Assembly (NCBI GenBank): GCA_022478985.1
Contig: JAKSZP010014510.1
Location: forward strand, 124,001-188,000
Length of the DNA stretch: 64,000 bases
Direction: 5' to 3'
DNA from: Massospora cicadina
Lineage: Eukaryota; Entomophthoromycota; Entomophthoromycetes; Entomophthorales; Entomophthoraceae
The notes beneath the pieces were generated by a model. It saw only the letters and a program-made list of their open reading frames with translations. It made no database searches and was not told the DNA's origin. How positions within the stretch are numbered: the first letter of the stretch is position 1; every line of letters begins with the position of its first letter. This document shows positions 23,630 through 34,290 of this stretch, in pieces. The position numbers were made by a program, and so were the translations under genes.

Positions 23630-26600
23630 CCCTGGATGTGCATGTGATAAACACCAACTGTTCCTCTTATTTAGAGTGTATGTACTGTGATATCTTTGTG
23701 AAAAATACCAAAAACTGGGAGATAACTTTCCTGGTTCTCCTGTCAATATTCTATTCACCAAGCTCATGGCTAGGCTTCCGCTGAAGCCTGATGTGGAACA
23801 CTGAGTAGTGTATGGGACTGTGGGGGCACAGAGCACTGTGTCATAAGTTGCTTACAGCCCGTTGCCTCTGAGGTTTTATTCTGTGGAAGTATCTTCTCCA
23901 GAAGTTGTTCAGCCTAAAAATCATTATGACATGTTTTTTGGAGCTGCATTCATGAGGCGATTAGGGGCGGTGATTGATATGGCGGAGGGAACACTTAATA
24001 TTTTAGGACAACAGATCCTCATCTACTTTACCTCCAGTGGAGTCCCAGAAGACCCAATCCGCTCCAGTCAAATTAATCTCGTTTTTAGCGACAGGGTGAT
24101 TCCTGTACAATATTGGCAGATGAAGCGGAGAACCCAAGTACTTCTAACCAGATAAATGAGATGGTGGTTTTTCAATATGACCTGCAAGTGCTTTAAGCAT
24201 ACCCTCTGGGAGTCATGTCATAATAGGGATGGAGCATAAAATAGACATCCCAGAAAGCCTACACAGTTAGATTATGGGGCTCTAACAGCTATTGTAGCTT
24301 AAACCTCATTTAGCTCCTGGGATTCTGTTAACAGGGCAGGGGGAAGTGAAGGTGTTGATAGAAAACCTGCAGAAGGTGTCTATAAAGGCTCAGCAACATC
24401 AAGTGGTGGCTTATCTTCATCTGATTCCTATTGATGAGGTTCACTAGATACATGATTTTAGTTCATGTCAAGATCTCAGGCTACCTTTTTAACCCTCATC
24501 CTACGTGATGACTGTGGTTCCGCGTGAGGCTCTAACTAATCTTTCAGAGGACCAGACGGAAAAGGTGATGGATTTTTTAAAAAACCATCTTCACATCTGA
24601 TTATTACAATTTGGGATGTGCACATGAAATTGTGCATCAGTTGGACATGAGGTGATCACCCTCCTATTCGATCATGGCCTATCCGTCACTCCAATGTGGT
24701 CAAAGAAGTTTTATCTTCTGATATAGATAAATTGGTTGAACAGGTTACGTTAGAGCCATCCAAAAGAAACTGGGCGTCCCTGGTGCTAATTGTCAAATAG
24801 AAAGATGGAACCAATTGAGTAGTAATCGACTACCAGAAGCTTAGTAGATACTACAAAAAGATTTGTACCCGCGTCTCTAAATTGATAAAGCTTTAGATCA
24901 GTTAGGTGGGGCCAAGTATTTCCTCTATGGAATTGATATCAGGGTATTGGCAAATTGAGTTGCCAGCGGCAGAACAAGAAAAATGCACTATAATCACCTC
25001 AAAAGGGTTATTACAGCCTACACATAAGCCACAGGGTTTGTGCAACGCCCCAGCTACGTTCCAGCAGGCTTTGGATACTAAATTGGGTGACCTGAAGCTG
25101 TTTTGCGTTCTATTATACCTTGATGATATTAATGTGCTCTTGCTGAAGTTCATGGATCATCTTGATCATTTTTTACAAGTGTTATTCTGACTCTCAAAGG
25201 CTAACATCAAAAATTTAGCCCAAAAGTGCCGCTTATTAAAGGAGCAGTTGAAATACTCAGGTTTGTGGTAGACTCCAAAAGGCTTAATCTTCAGCTGGCA
25301 AAGGTGGAAGATATATGCAAGATGACTAAGTCAGGTAATAAGCGCAATATTCAGGTGTTTTGGATATGGTCAGTTACTACCAGCGGTTCATTCTCAACTT
25401 CAGCTGTATTGGGACTCCACTCTTTTTGTTATTAAAGAAAAACGCTATCTTTGATTAAACTGACCTTTATCAAAGCGCTTAAAATGTCTTATGAACTGCA
25501 TTGGCTAGCGCGCCCATTTTGCAATACCCTAATTTTGAGAAGGAATTTATTGTACAAACGGATGATTCCCTTTCCGCTGTAGGGGCCATGATATCCAAAA
25601 AGATGATGACAGTTTAGAGCATCCTGCGGCATATTGTAGCTGAAGCTTAACAGGTCCTAAAAGAAATTACATTATGACTGAGTGGTAGTGCTGCGCAGTA
25701 ATATACGCGTATAAACTTTGGATATATCTTCTTGGGGTACAGTTCAAGGTGGCAATGGATCACACATCCTTACTTTGGCTGCAGAATCTCTGTGAACTGA
25801 AGGACGGCTTTCACAAAGGGCCTTGAAGCTCCAAGCGTATAACTCCAAGATTGTACACTGACCAGGGTGATATACCAGAATGCAGACTATCTTTCATGAT
25901 TACCAATGGTCGTTATTATGGCGAATTTAGCAGACATAATGTATGAGAAGATGATTGTGGGCAAATATCACGATGAGCCGCCACAGTTGACCAAAGCGCT
26001 AGATGGGCTGTGACAGGATACATTGGTGCTCAATGGGGAACTATATAAGTGGATTGGCGAATTGATGCTAAGTTTCCTAAAACCTTCCACTAGACCTGCA
26101 ATTATTATGAATGCTCATAGAGTGTTAGTCATGGAAGGTTGTGGAAAATTCTGGAGTTCTTGTGACCCCATTACTATTGGAAGAGTATGCACTATGATGT
26201 GCTTGAATTGGTTGCTTGTTGTCACCAGTGCCAAGTGGAAAAACCATCCACAGAAAGACCACCTACCAGCTGGTTAAGCCTCATTTCGCATGGCATACAG
26301 TTTCTCTGGACGAGGTGGGGCCTCTTCCGACTGGCACAACTACTCCAAGTATATAAAAGTAGAATTTTACCATTTGACAATATGGGTGGAAGCAAGGACT
26401 ATCAATAATTTAGGGGCTATTACCACCGCCAGGTTCATCCTGGAGTGTCTCATACAGTGACATAGCTGTATAAAATTCATCTTCATGGACAATGGAACAA
26501 ATTTCACGTCACTTATCCTGCCCAGGTTTAATGAACTGATGACAACCCCCGGGGTCTTTGTTAAACCTTACCACCATGAATCTAATGAAATGGTGTAATG

Positions 26601-27125
26601 GGCCAACGGAACCTTGGTGGATATTCTCTGTTTTTTGTAAAGGATCAGCCTTTGGAATGGAGTACCCTCTTATCCATTGCTGTCTTTGCATACAATATTA
26701 TCTACCACTCATCAACTGGCAAGAGTCCTTTCCAACTTCTTTATGGAATACAACCAGCATTTCCATCTTTGCTTTATTCCTGTGTGGAGGATACCAGCGA
26801 AGTCAAACCCAACACTATTTTTCTGCCTTAACAGACACAATGATTTAACTCTAAACTGAAGCATATTCCACTAGTCTAGCCATGGAGATTTTGTATCAGG
26901 TGTCTAATTAATTTAGATTCAGCAGCCTCCCCCTGTTTGTGGTAGGAGATCTTGTCATATTCCATGACCAACAAGGTTTGGAAGAAGACATAAGCTTTCC
27001 AGCATATGGATTGGACCATTTGAGATAATTGAGAAGACTGGTGTCAATGCATACACTATTAAGGAACCCATGGGTGGTTGTATTATCAACCAAGTACATG
27101 TGAAGTTCCTTTGGGCATACAAGTA
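23630..27125 (+). pseudogene. C1 pol: protease, RT, RNase H, integrase, broken
   Basis: The protease lies near 23640-23880, but the catalytic DTGA seen in C2 is here replaced by a FPGS-like stretch, so the Asp is lost. RT at 24750-25190 has ELISGYWQIELPAAEQEK, GLCNAPATFQQALD and an intact YLDD in LLYLDDINV (about 25115-25135). RNase H is at about 25500-25760. The integrase zinc part lies near 25990-26260 (CCHQCQVEKP). The core is at 26330-26720, with DNGTNFTS near 26487-26510 keeping the second Asp. The C-terminal part is near 26930-27125. Several stops and shifts break it. The intact YLDD makes it the least eroded RT of the Ty3 copies here. Confidence 0.8.
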
Positions 27126-27146
27126 ATAGGAGCTTTTTGTCTATTC

Positions 27147-27157
27147 AAGAGGGGTAA
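27147..27157 (+). promoter_or_regulatory. C1 polypurine tract
   Basis: AAGAGGGGTAA directly precedes the TGT of the 3' LTR. C2 (AAAGGGGGTAA) and A (GAGAGGGTAA) have the same arrangement. Confidence 0.65.
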
Positions 27158-27663
27158 TGTGAAGTTGATATGACTAGACAATAAGTTACCTATCCAGTGG
27201 ATCATATTTGGTAGTCAAGGTGAGCCTCAAGATTGAGCAATTAATTAGGCTGATGAAAAGTTAATTGATCAAAAAGTAATGGTTTGGCGAATTTTGGGAA
27301 TTCCGCCAAAATCTCAATGTTCAAATGAAACCCTTAGATCTTAGTGATTAGAAAATTACTAAGTGGAGCATGTTGAATTTTTGAGGAATACCAAGGATTA
27401 AGTGTTGAGCATGAAAGTGAGAAGGAGGAGGTTTTTTATAAAGAAAGAGAGGAGTAGGAAAGAGTAACAAAAAGTAGCCGTTAAGATTATTATCAAATAA
27501 CTTTGTATTATTGGGGTAATAGCTGCTTGTTAAGGACTTTATTATAGTTTTATAATTATTATATAAAGGGCTAGCAATCCTCATATCGCTTGTCTGTTGC
27601 TCAGTGGGTTTTACCCTGTGCATTCAGTTTTCTGGAATCAACAAAATCCGCCAAAAGTTAACA
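27158..27663 (+). repeat. C1 3' LTR
   Basis: This is 506 bases, TGT...ACA, with no SINE and the empty SINE target at 27505-27516. The rest of element B's 5' LTR resumes at 27664. Confidence 0.85.
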
Positions 27664-27705
27664 TTATCCCTGATAGGTCTGGGCACAATAAACTATACAT
27701 GACCC
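27664..27705 (+). repeat. Element B 5' LTR, last part
   Basis: It aligns with 32590-32640 (both hold TGACCCAGTG). It restores the LTR that C1 split. Confidence 0.55.
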
Positions 27706-28160
27706 AGTGGGACCAGTCATATGTGGCTTGGCTGTTGGCGCCCCGCGTCAACTGCCAAACAAAGCAAGGCCAATCCACTAATAAAAACCATGTCAGGAAG
27801 GAGAAGTTGGTGGCAAAACATGAGTGTGCAATGGCTGGCCAGGCCAGAAATATTTCAACGTCATAGAATCTTGGGATGCCAATATGCTGCATTCAAAAGT
27901 TGTAAAATTATTCCTGATGGGGAGTGAAATTGTTCAGGTCCCCAATTTGTTTATAAGCTTATAAGTCAGAAGACCCTGACAGTCCTATGTCAAGCCATTT
28001 TTTTCATTTCCGTCATTTTGGGTTTTTATTTTATATTCTTGAAAATTTCTGAATCTAGTATAGAGTTGGATAGTTCTGATGAATGCTTAGTGGCGATGTT
28101 TTTTCATAGTAGAAATCCTTAGCTAGTACTCACGTCTGCATTTTTGTTTTCCAGACATCA
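27706..28160 (+). repeat. B-type leader (5' untranslated internal region), copy 1
   Basis: It aligns with 39800-40240: GGACCAG, CATATGTGGCTTGG, GGCGCCC, TGCCAA, ATTATTCCTGATG, GGTCCCCAAT and others. The GGCGCCC stretch near 27737 resembles a Lys-type primer-binding site, although it lies some 30 bases inside. Confidence 0.65.
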
Positions 28161-28790
28161 ACATGGATGGCTGTATTGAAGGTATATATGCTGGTATCTG
28201 GGTGTTCACTTAAGCAGAGTTCCAGGCCAATACTATTATTATCAGCACGCTCCATTATATCATGGAGCGACCTCAGTATTGGTCTGTCTCTAAGCTTCTT
28301 AGTAGAAAGGGTGCCGAGATGCTTTTTGCAACATAAACGGATAACCTGCTTTTCTGCTCAAAAAACTTTCCCACAGTTAGGAAATATCTCATCATCCTTA
28401 CAGTAAAATGGTTTCCTCATGACCCATGTATGGAACGGTTGGGCCCATTTGTTCTCTGCAAGTAGGACAGCTTGGACGTCTTGTAGGCGTTGGGTGTTGT
28501 TCATCCCAGCAATCATTGTCCCACTTCCTCAACCCCTTGTTCTGTGTTCAGGAAGGAGTATTGGGGCGGTCAATACAGATGCTCCTGTGGAAATCATATA
28601 ATAAATCTGTTGGTGTCTTTGATAAATACAGGGCAGCTGCAAAAGGTGTAGGTGGCTTATGTTGCCGGTGCCACAGTTTCCTCTCATGAGGGTGCTTTAG
28701 GGTCAGTCAAGTGAATACTTCTTATCCTTAGTTATGTCTCACACGGCGGCTAAAAACCATGATCAAGCATATTTTCTGTTGTTAATGCAA
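28161..28790 (+). pseudogene. Element B gag, decayed
   Basis: The likely gag start is ATG 28164 (MDGCIEG). The matching start in the second leader is at 40254 (MDGCTKG). A block near 28248-28320 (LHYIMERPQYWSVSKLL) fits a gag helix. A Cys-rich spot near 28655-28690 may be a ruined knuckle. Stops and shifts interrupt every frame. Confidence 0.5.
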
Positions 28791-28795
28791 ATTAG

Positions 28796-31700
28796 TTGAA
28801 AACTTATGTGGTATCTGAGGAGGCTCTCCTGGATATGGGTGCAGCTAGGAACTTTATAAGCTTGCAGATTACTCAAGATTTAGATCTGGATCTTGACAAT
28901 GGGTCATTAGTATTAAGTTATATTGCCTCAATGAAGTGTTATTCAGTGCTGCAGCTCAGCCCTTCTCGGCGCATGGGTATGGTTTCTGTGATCAGTTCAC
29001 TGCTGTGCCAGATTTGTTGTATCCCATTATTCGTGGTTTTGAGTGGTGGCGGCAACAACAGGTGATTATTGATTTGGAGCCCAAAATGTTGTCATTTCAA
29101 ACCCCCATGTTCAGGTAAGTTTCCCCTTATCAAAGTATATTCCCCTGATAGAGAAATGGGGTCAATTGTTATAGATCCATCCCCACAGCGTTGCTGGCGG
29201 ATTTTCCTGCTAGCTTGGCTGGTTTTAGGCTATTTTTGAAGTGGAAAAGGCCAACCGCCTTCCCTCCCACTATGAGTATGATCTAGCCCTCCTCTTAACT
29301 GTTAGTGTAATTAACATCAACTGTCTCTTGTATCCATATATTGAGCATTAAGACAAGGCTCTGGAAGTGTGTTTGGATGACATGCTTTCAAAAAATTGGG
29401 TATTTAGAAAGACATCTCTTATCGCGTCTCTCATAGTTTTTGCTCACAAGGAGGACAGGACGTTGCACCCCTACATTGCCTATGGGCATTTAAATAATAT
29501 CACCATTCACAATCCCTACCCTCTTACCTTTAGCAGATAATTAGCCAAGTAAATAAAAATCCTGGCTGTCTTTGAAGCTCAATCTTGTGAGTGCTCAACC
29601 AAATTTGGGTTTTGGAAGGTCAGGAGTGGCTTATGTCGACTTTTACCAGAAGAGGGATCTTCTAGCTCCGTGTAATGCCATTTAGCTCAAAAACGCCCCA
29701 GCCACATTCCAGTGGATGATCAATGACGTTCTGGGCAACTTTGAGTTCTCCTATGTAGTGGCATATATTGCATATACTAGTGCGCTCCCCCACTCCTGAG
29801 AGTCCTTAGAATGACTTGAGGCAGTTTTGGCTGCATTGCACAAGGCTGACCTCTATAAGAAACCCTCCTGTATGCGTGTAACTTAAGGATGTGGTAAACT
29901 TCCTAGGTAATTTGTTCCTGAAGGATGGGTATGCGGTTCCTCCCACCAAGATCAAGTCAACTCTCTTGTGGCCCACCTCACCACCAAGAAGCAGTTGTCA
30001 AGCTTCCTGGGCACCATCATCTTTTTGAAAAAATTCTCTCTACCCTCACGCAGTAGGCCGCGCCGCTGCATTCTTTGATGGGGAAGAGTTTTTCATTCCT
30101 TTGTACAACAGAATGCTAACAGGCGTTTGACGCCATTGAGTAAGTGTTTGTGGCACCACCCATCTTCAAACACGCTAATTCCAGAAATCATTTTACCATG
30201 GCATGGGACGCATCATTGGCCACCGTGGGCGCAGTGTTGCTTCAAGAACATGATGGATTGGAAAATCCATTCGCTTATTTTTAAATAAAGCTCACTTTAT
30301 CCAAACAGTCCTGGGCCATTTATGACAAGGATTTTGTCACCGTTGCATAGTTTCTTGCTCATTGGAGGCACCTCTTCTAGGGTGCGTGACATAAAGTGAC
30401 TGTAAAGATGGACCATCAGGCCCTCAGTATTAATGGAAACTGCAGAAGCTGACGCATTGCCAGGCAACGACATATTGTGACCTCTGTAGCTTCAATTTTC
30501 AGTATAATTTGTCAAAGGTTCCTTGAATGTTCTCCCTGACTTTTTGAGTTGCAACTGATCCTTGAGTCTGATGGAGGAGAAAGATTAGGGGCTAACCATA
30601 AATTTCAATACTAAAAAAACCGGCTATTGCTCCTCCCGCAATTTTAGTGGTGAAATGGGGTACAGACGTTCCATTGGTCGCTTGCATATTGGCAAGTCAA
30701 ACAGTAACTCATAGAGGGGTTAGACCTGATTGATCATCTTGGGCTTCCAGTGCATCGTCGAACTCATTATTTATTAAGGGGAGGATGCAGTTTTGTTTAG
30801 ATCTTGAGTGTTGGTTCTTCCCCTACTCTGCGACAAGGTGATTTTTGTGCAACATGACCTTCCAGTAGTGGGCCATTTGAGTACTAAATAATGCCTTAAC
30901 TTAGTGAAGCGAACATATAACTGCCTGGTGATTTCCAAGGATGTCCGGCGTGGATTGCAAGTTTTGTAACATGTGCACATGTTAAGTCCAATTGTTAAGG
31001 TTTGAATGAGCTTCTCCATCCCCTGCAGCAGGCTAAGGGTCCATGGACCTCAGTATCTGTTGATTTCATCGTTGAGCTGTCCGGTTATATTGGGTTTAGT
31101 GCAAATATGGTGGTGTTAGACTATTTTATCAAGTTCACCTTGTATACCTTCTCTTCATCTATTACCTCTGAGAAAATTGGCCAGCTCTTTTTGCGGCATA
31201 TCTTATCAATTTTTGGGTTGCCGCAGAATAAATTTAAGTGAATGAGGGCTGCAGCTTATGGCGCGTTTTTGGATGGCCCTCCTGGGCATCTTGAATATCA
31301 AAATGTGCAGCTTTTCCGCACACCATCCTAGTCTGATGGACAGATGGAGCGGGTCAACCAAACTTTAAGAAGTATCTTTGGTGTTACACAACTGCTACAC
31401 AGGATAACTGGGCAGTTGAACTTCCCTAGAACAATTTGTATTTAATAGTGCATCCCACGCGTCTACCAGGTTTTCTCTTTATGAGGCCACGTTATGTTAT
31501 GACACCACCTTTTCCCAATGCATGTGCCTCAGTTTGGAGGTCCTGGTGTCAGCAGAAGATGCGTAGTAGTTCTAGAGCACTCAATATCTGGTCTGGGAAC
31601 ATATGACAAAAGCCAAAGCATTTATAAGCTGTTCATGGATCAGAAGCAGCTTCCTGCCCAAGTGATCACGGTGGGTTCTTTGGTCATGCTCAATACACGC

Positions 31701-32160
31701 TTCATGCAGATGAAGCTGCCCTCAAAAAAGTTTTCAAGTAAATGCTCAGGTCCTCGTGTTTCAAGGAGGATTTGGGTAATAAGGCCTTGCAGTTGGTTTT
31801 CCCTTTCATTGGAAAAAGCACCTGTCTTCCACTCTTCCCAGCTGTCACCATCTAAGGCACGCCGCCCATGGATGCTTGGACAGTGACGTTTATGTACTTA
31901 GTAGAAGCAGAGGTGGATGCTAATTTAGCATCTCATTGTTCGCGTCACTTGGTGCAGTGTTTGATGGCATGTAAAGGTTATCCTCGTATGAGAACAGCTG
32001 GGTGAGTGCTTACAACTATGAAAATTGCCACAAGTTTTTGGAAGTTATCAAATAGTGCTTCAAGACGCTCCCTCTCCCTCCCCAGAAGGTCGCCTGCATC
32101 TTGGCAATCAAGCCTCAAGGCGCACAAAAATGTTGCACTGGACCAAGTCCCCGGTGGTGG
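28796..32160 (+). pseudogene. Element B pol with chromodomain, broken
   Basis: The protease is at 28796-29110, with LLDMGAARNFISLQ in place of the usual DTGA or DSGA. RT is at 29440-29830. Its active-site block reads AYIAYTS where YLDD is expected, so both Asp are lost, while NAPATFQWMIND survives at about 29690. RNase H is at 30100-30450, with AWDASLATVGAVLLQ and DHQAL. The integrase core is at 31020-31240 (PWTSVSVDFIVEL, IFGLPQ). The GPF-type module is near 31670-31780. A damaged chromodomain lies near 31950-32070, with the C-terminal YNYENCHKFLEVI. The domain set marks a chromovirus, closest by eye to fungal types. Confidence 0.78.
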
Positions 32161-32186
32161 TGCCCCCTGTTTAAAGAGGAAAGGAT

Positions 32187-32643
32187 TTTCAAGTCAAGGG
32201 GAGCAACCCCTGCAGCGGGTCAAGGAGATATTCCCATTTTTTACCAAGAAGGGGAAAAGCCAGCGGCTTTCCCCTCGTCACCCTAAGTAACTTAGCCCAT
32301 ATGGTAAATGAGAGGTGTGTGAAAGCATAGCCTTGAAGGTCACGTTGTTTTGCCTATATTAACCAGTCATGAGTAATTATAGACAATTCAAGGTGTGTGT
32401 ACGGAAGTGGCGGCAGCCAGGGGTCTCCGCCAGCAAGGGGATGATAGCAATCATTCCCCTTAGTGAGGTGTCTCTGACAATCTGAGTTATGACAATAGTG
32501 TAAATTTGATTCTCAGAAAATAAATCAAGTAAATTGGTTTTAAGTGAGGGAATTCTTATTTGCCTGGCCTTACACTGTCAAAATTTGCAAGCTCATCCTT
32601 AATTAGTATAAGTGTAACAAACCCTTTCCTGACCCAGTGATAC
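32187..32643 (+). repeat. Element B 3' LTR
   Basis: It aligns with 20845-21257 plus 27664-27705. It ends where element A starts; the last few bases could belong to either. Confidence 0.72.
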
Positions 32644-33530
32644 TGTCATGTTTACATGACTTTATTGAAGGGACCAACTTCCAAGACAAGGTTGGGAAAA
32701 AGAGTCAAAAAAGGTCAAGATACAGGACCTTCCTGACTTAAGGCACACCTTGGACCAACGCTGGGTGCAGGCAATATATACCCAAGTTGGTTCAGTGGAA
32801 GTGCGAGGTGCCCAGTCATGTGTAACGGCAATGGCATTAAAATGGCCAAGTTACCATCTAAACAATGATGATTCAATTTGGCTACTCGGTGAATGGGGGT
32901 TAAACCCCGTTCAATTTTCTAAATCTTTTTAACTCAGGTTGGCCTTGCTTTAATCAACCACTTAAGTTTGGATGATCTCTAGTTATAGTACCTGGGCGGA
33001 TTGAAGCGTGCACTTATTAATGCACCAGGGCTTAGCACACTTCAACTGACTGCTAATTCCCCATTATTGTTTAAGTATGATTCCTCAATATTAACCTTCA
33101 TTGTTGGTCGTCTTCCTCATTAATAATACCTCTCGTTAGTTTAGGCTTTTATGTTAACTTGGGCGACCAGTGCGCGGACTACTTCAAGGAGGTCATTAGC
33201 AACATTAGCCATTTATATTTGCACAAATTTAACTATTACATCTGGGGCACCGCTGGGCCGCCCTGGTCCCCTCCAGACCGAGGCACCCTTACACTCCAGA
33301 CTAGAGCACCACTTGGATATAGACTCCACTTTGGGGTCCACCCAAGTTTGGTGTTTGTTTAATTCCTATTGATCTATACAGCAATGAACACCCTCGTTTT
33401 ATGTTACTTTAGCTCCAGCACCCTCTGCGGGGCTATGCTCACCATAGTACTGACGACTAGCTCCCTGGCGTTGATTCTGTGCACCGTGCACCACCTCTTT
33501 GGGAACGGGAGAGTTAAAAACTCTCTTCTG
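32644..33530 (+). repeat. Element A left LTR
   Basis: It is about 887 bases and aligns with 38911-39800. A 66-codon frame at 33369-33569 runs out of its end and codes for a hydrophobic stretch (MLTIVLTTSSLALILC). Confidence 0.72.
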
Positions 33531-34290
33531 ACTTTAGACGACCAACCACCATACTTTTATGTGCACTAGAATTATCTGTGTGGGACTTTAGTGAAGTATG
33601 AATTGAATGAACCAGCTGTTGGTCATGGCCACGGTGGGGCTTACCTCCGTTTTCAATTTTGCTGATGCTCGGGGCATCTCAGCGGTTTTCTTGCTACCTC
33701 CAACCGGGAAGTACCCATCCTTCTTGCTTGCACATGGTGGATACAGACGCTTTGCAATTTAGGTTTTATGATTCCCTGACCATCCACTAAACATAACAAA
33801 ATCAATATAATTAAAATGTTTATTCTTCAGCATCACGTTTATACAGTGCAGATGGGATCACAAACACAGGGGCTTGGTGGTGATGGCCTTGGATAATGAT
33901 GCACAACCCATTTCCAAAATGGGCATGGGGTTGTTCGTGGCCCAAAATGCGTTGTATAATAATGTTTCCCTATATAAAAATGAGCCCTATATCTTCTCTT
34001 ATGGCTTTGATATGGAACCCATTTCAGTATACTAAATCATCCCAGAGACCCACGCTTGACCACTACCTTGAGTCGCAGAACATAGGAGGTGGAAAAGAAT
34101 TTACTTCTTCAATATAAAAATGTTTATGCATTTGCTGAAAATATGGTGGGATATGTGAAATCAATAGTAAGAGTGGCCAACTATCCCTCCATTCTATGAT
34201 GCAAGACTTACCCTTGTGGCATATTTATTCCTGAAGTTTTTTTATTGGGAAGTTTTGCCGTTGTCTGCTATAAAAAGACCATTTTGGATA
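33531..34290 (+). other. Unclear region at the 5' end of element A
   Basis: It does not match the leaders at 27706 or 39800. Near 33900-34020 one frame reads LYNNVSLYKNEPY and YGFDMEP, like the late integrase core of a chromovirus (the N-N-S and YGF motifs). This may be a scrap of another pol copy. No gag is recognised. Confidence 0.35.

Larger units (their letters stand above)
21258..27663 (+). mobile_element. Ty3-like LTR retrotransposon C1
   Basis: Its 5' LTR is 21258-22107, including a SINE; its 3' LTR is 27158-27663. Both LTRs begin TGT and end TTAACA. A purine tract AAGAGGGGTAA lies right before the 3' LTR. Right after the 5' LTR comes GTGGTGCTTACTATAGGG, the likely primer-binding region. 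The flanks read ACTTC and TTATC. The unbroken LTR of B has TCATC at the same spot, so these look like decayed 5-bp target duplications. Without the SINE the element is about 6.06 kb. No chromodomain was seen. Confidence 0.85.
20845..32643 (+). mobile_element. Chromovirus B (Ty3 with chromodomain), interrupted by C1
   Basis: Its 5' LTR is 20845-21257 joined to 27664-~27705; its 3' LTR is 32187-~32643. The two LTRs share the GGGGAGCAACCCCTGCAG block, the CCCCTC.TCACCCT block and the CTGACCCAGTG end. Internal DNA (about 27706-32186) holds leader, gag, protease, RT, RNase H, integrase and a degraded chromodomain. A purine tract AAAGAGGAAAGGA precedes the 3' LTR. Without C1 the element would be about 5.4 kb. 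The exact LTR ends are uncertain because element A begins at the same spot. Confidence 0.75.
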
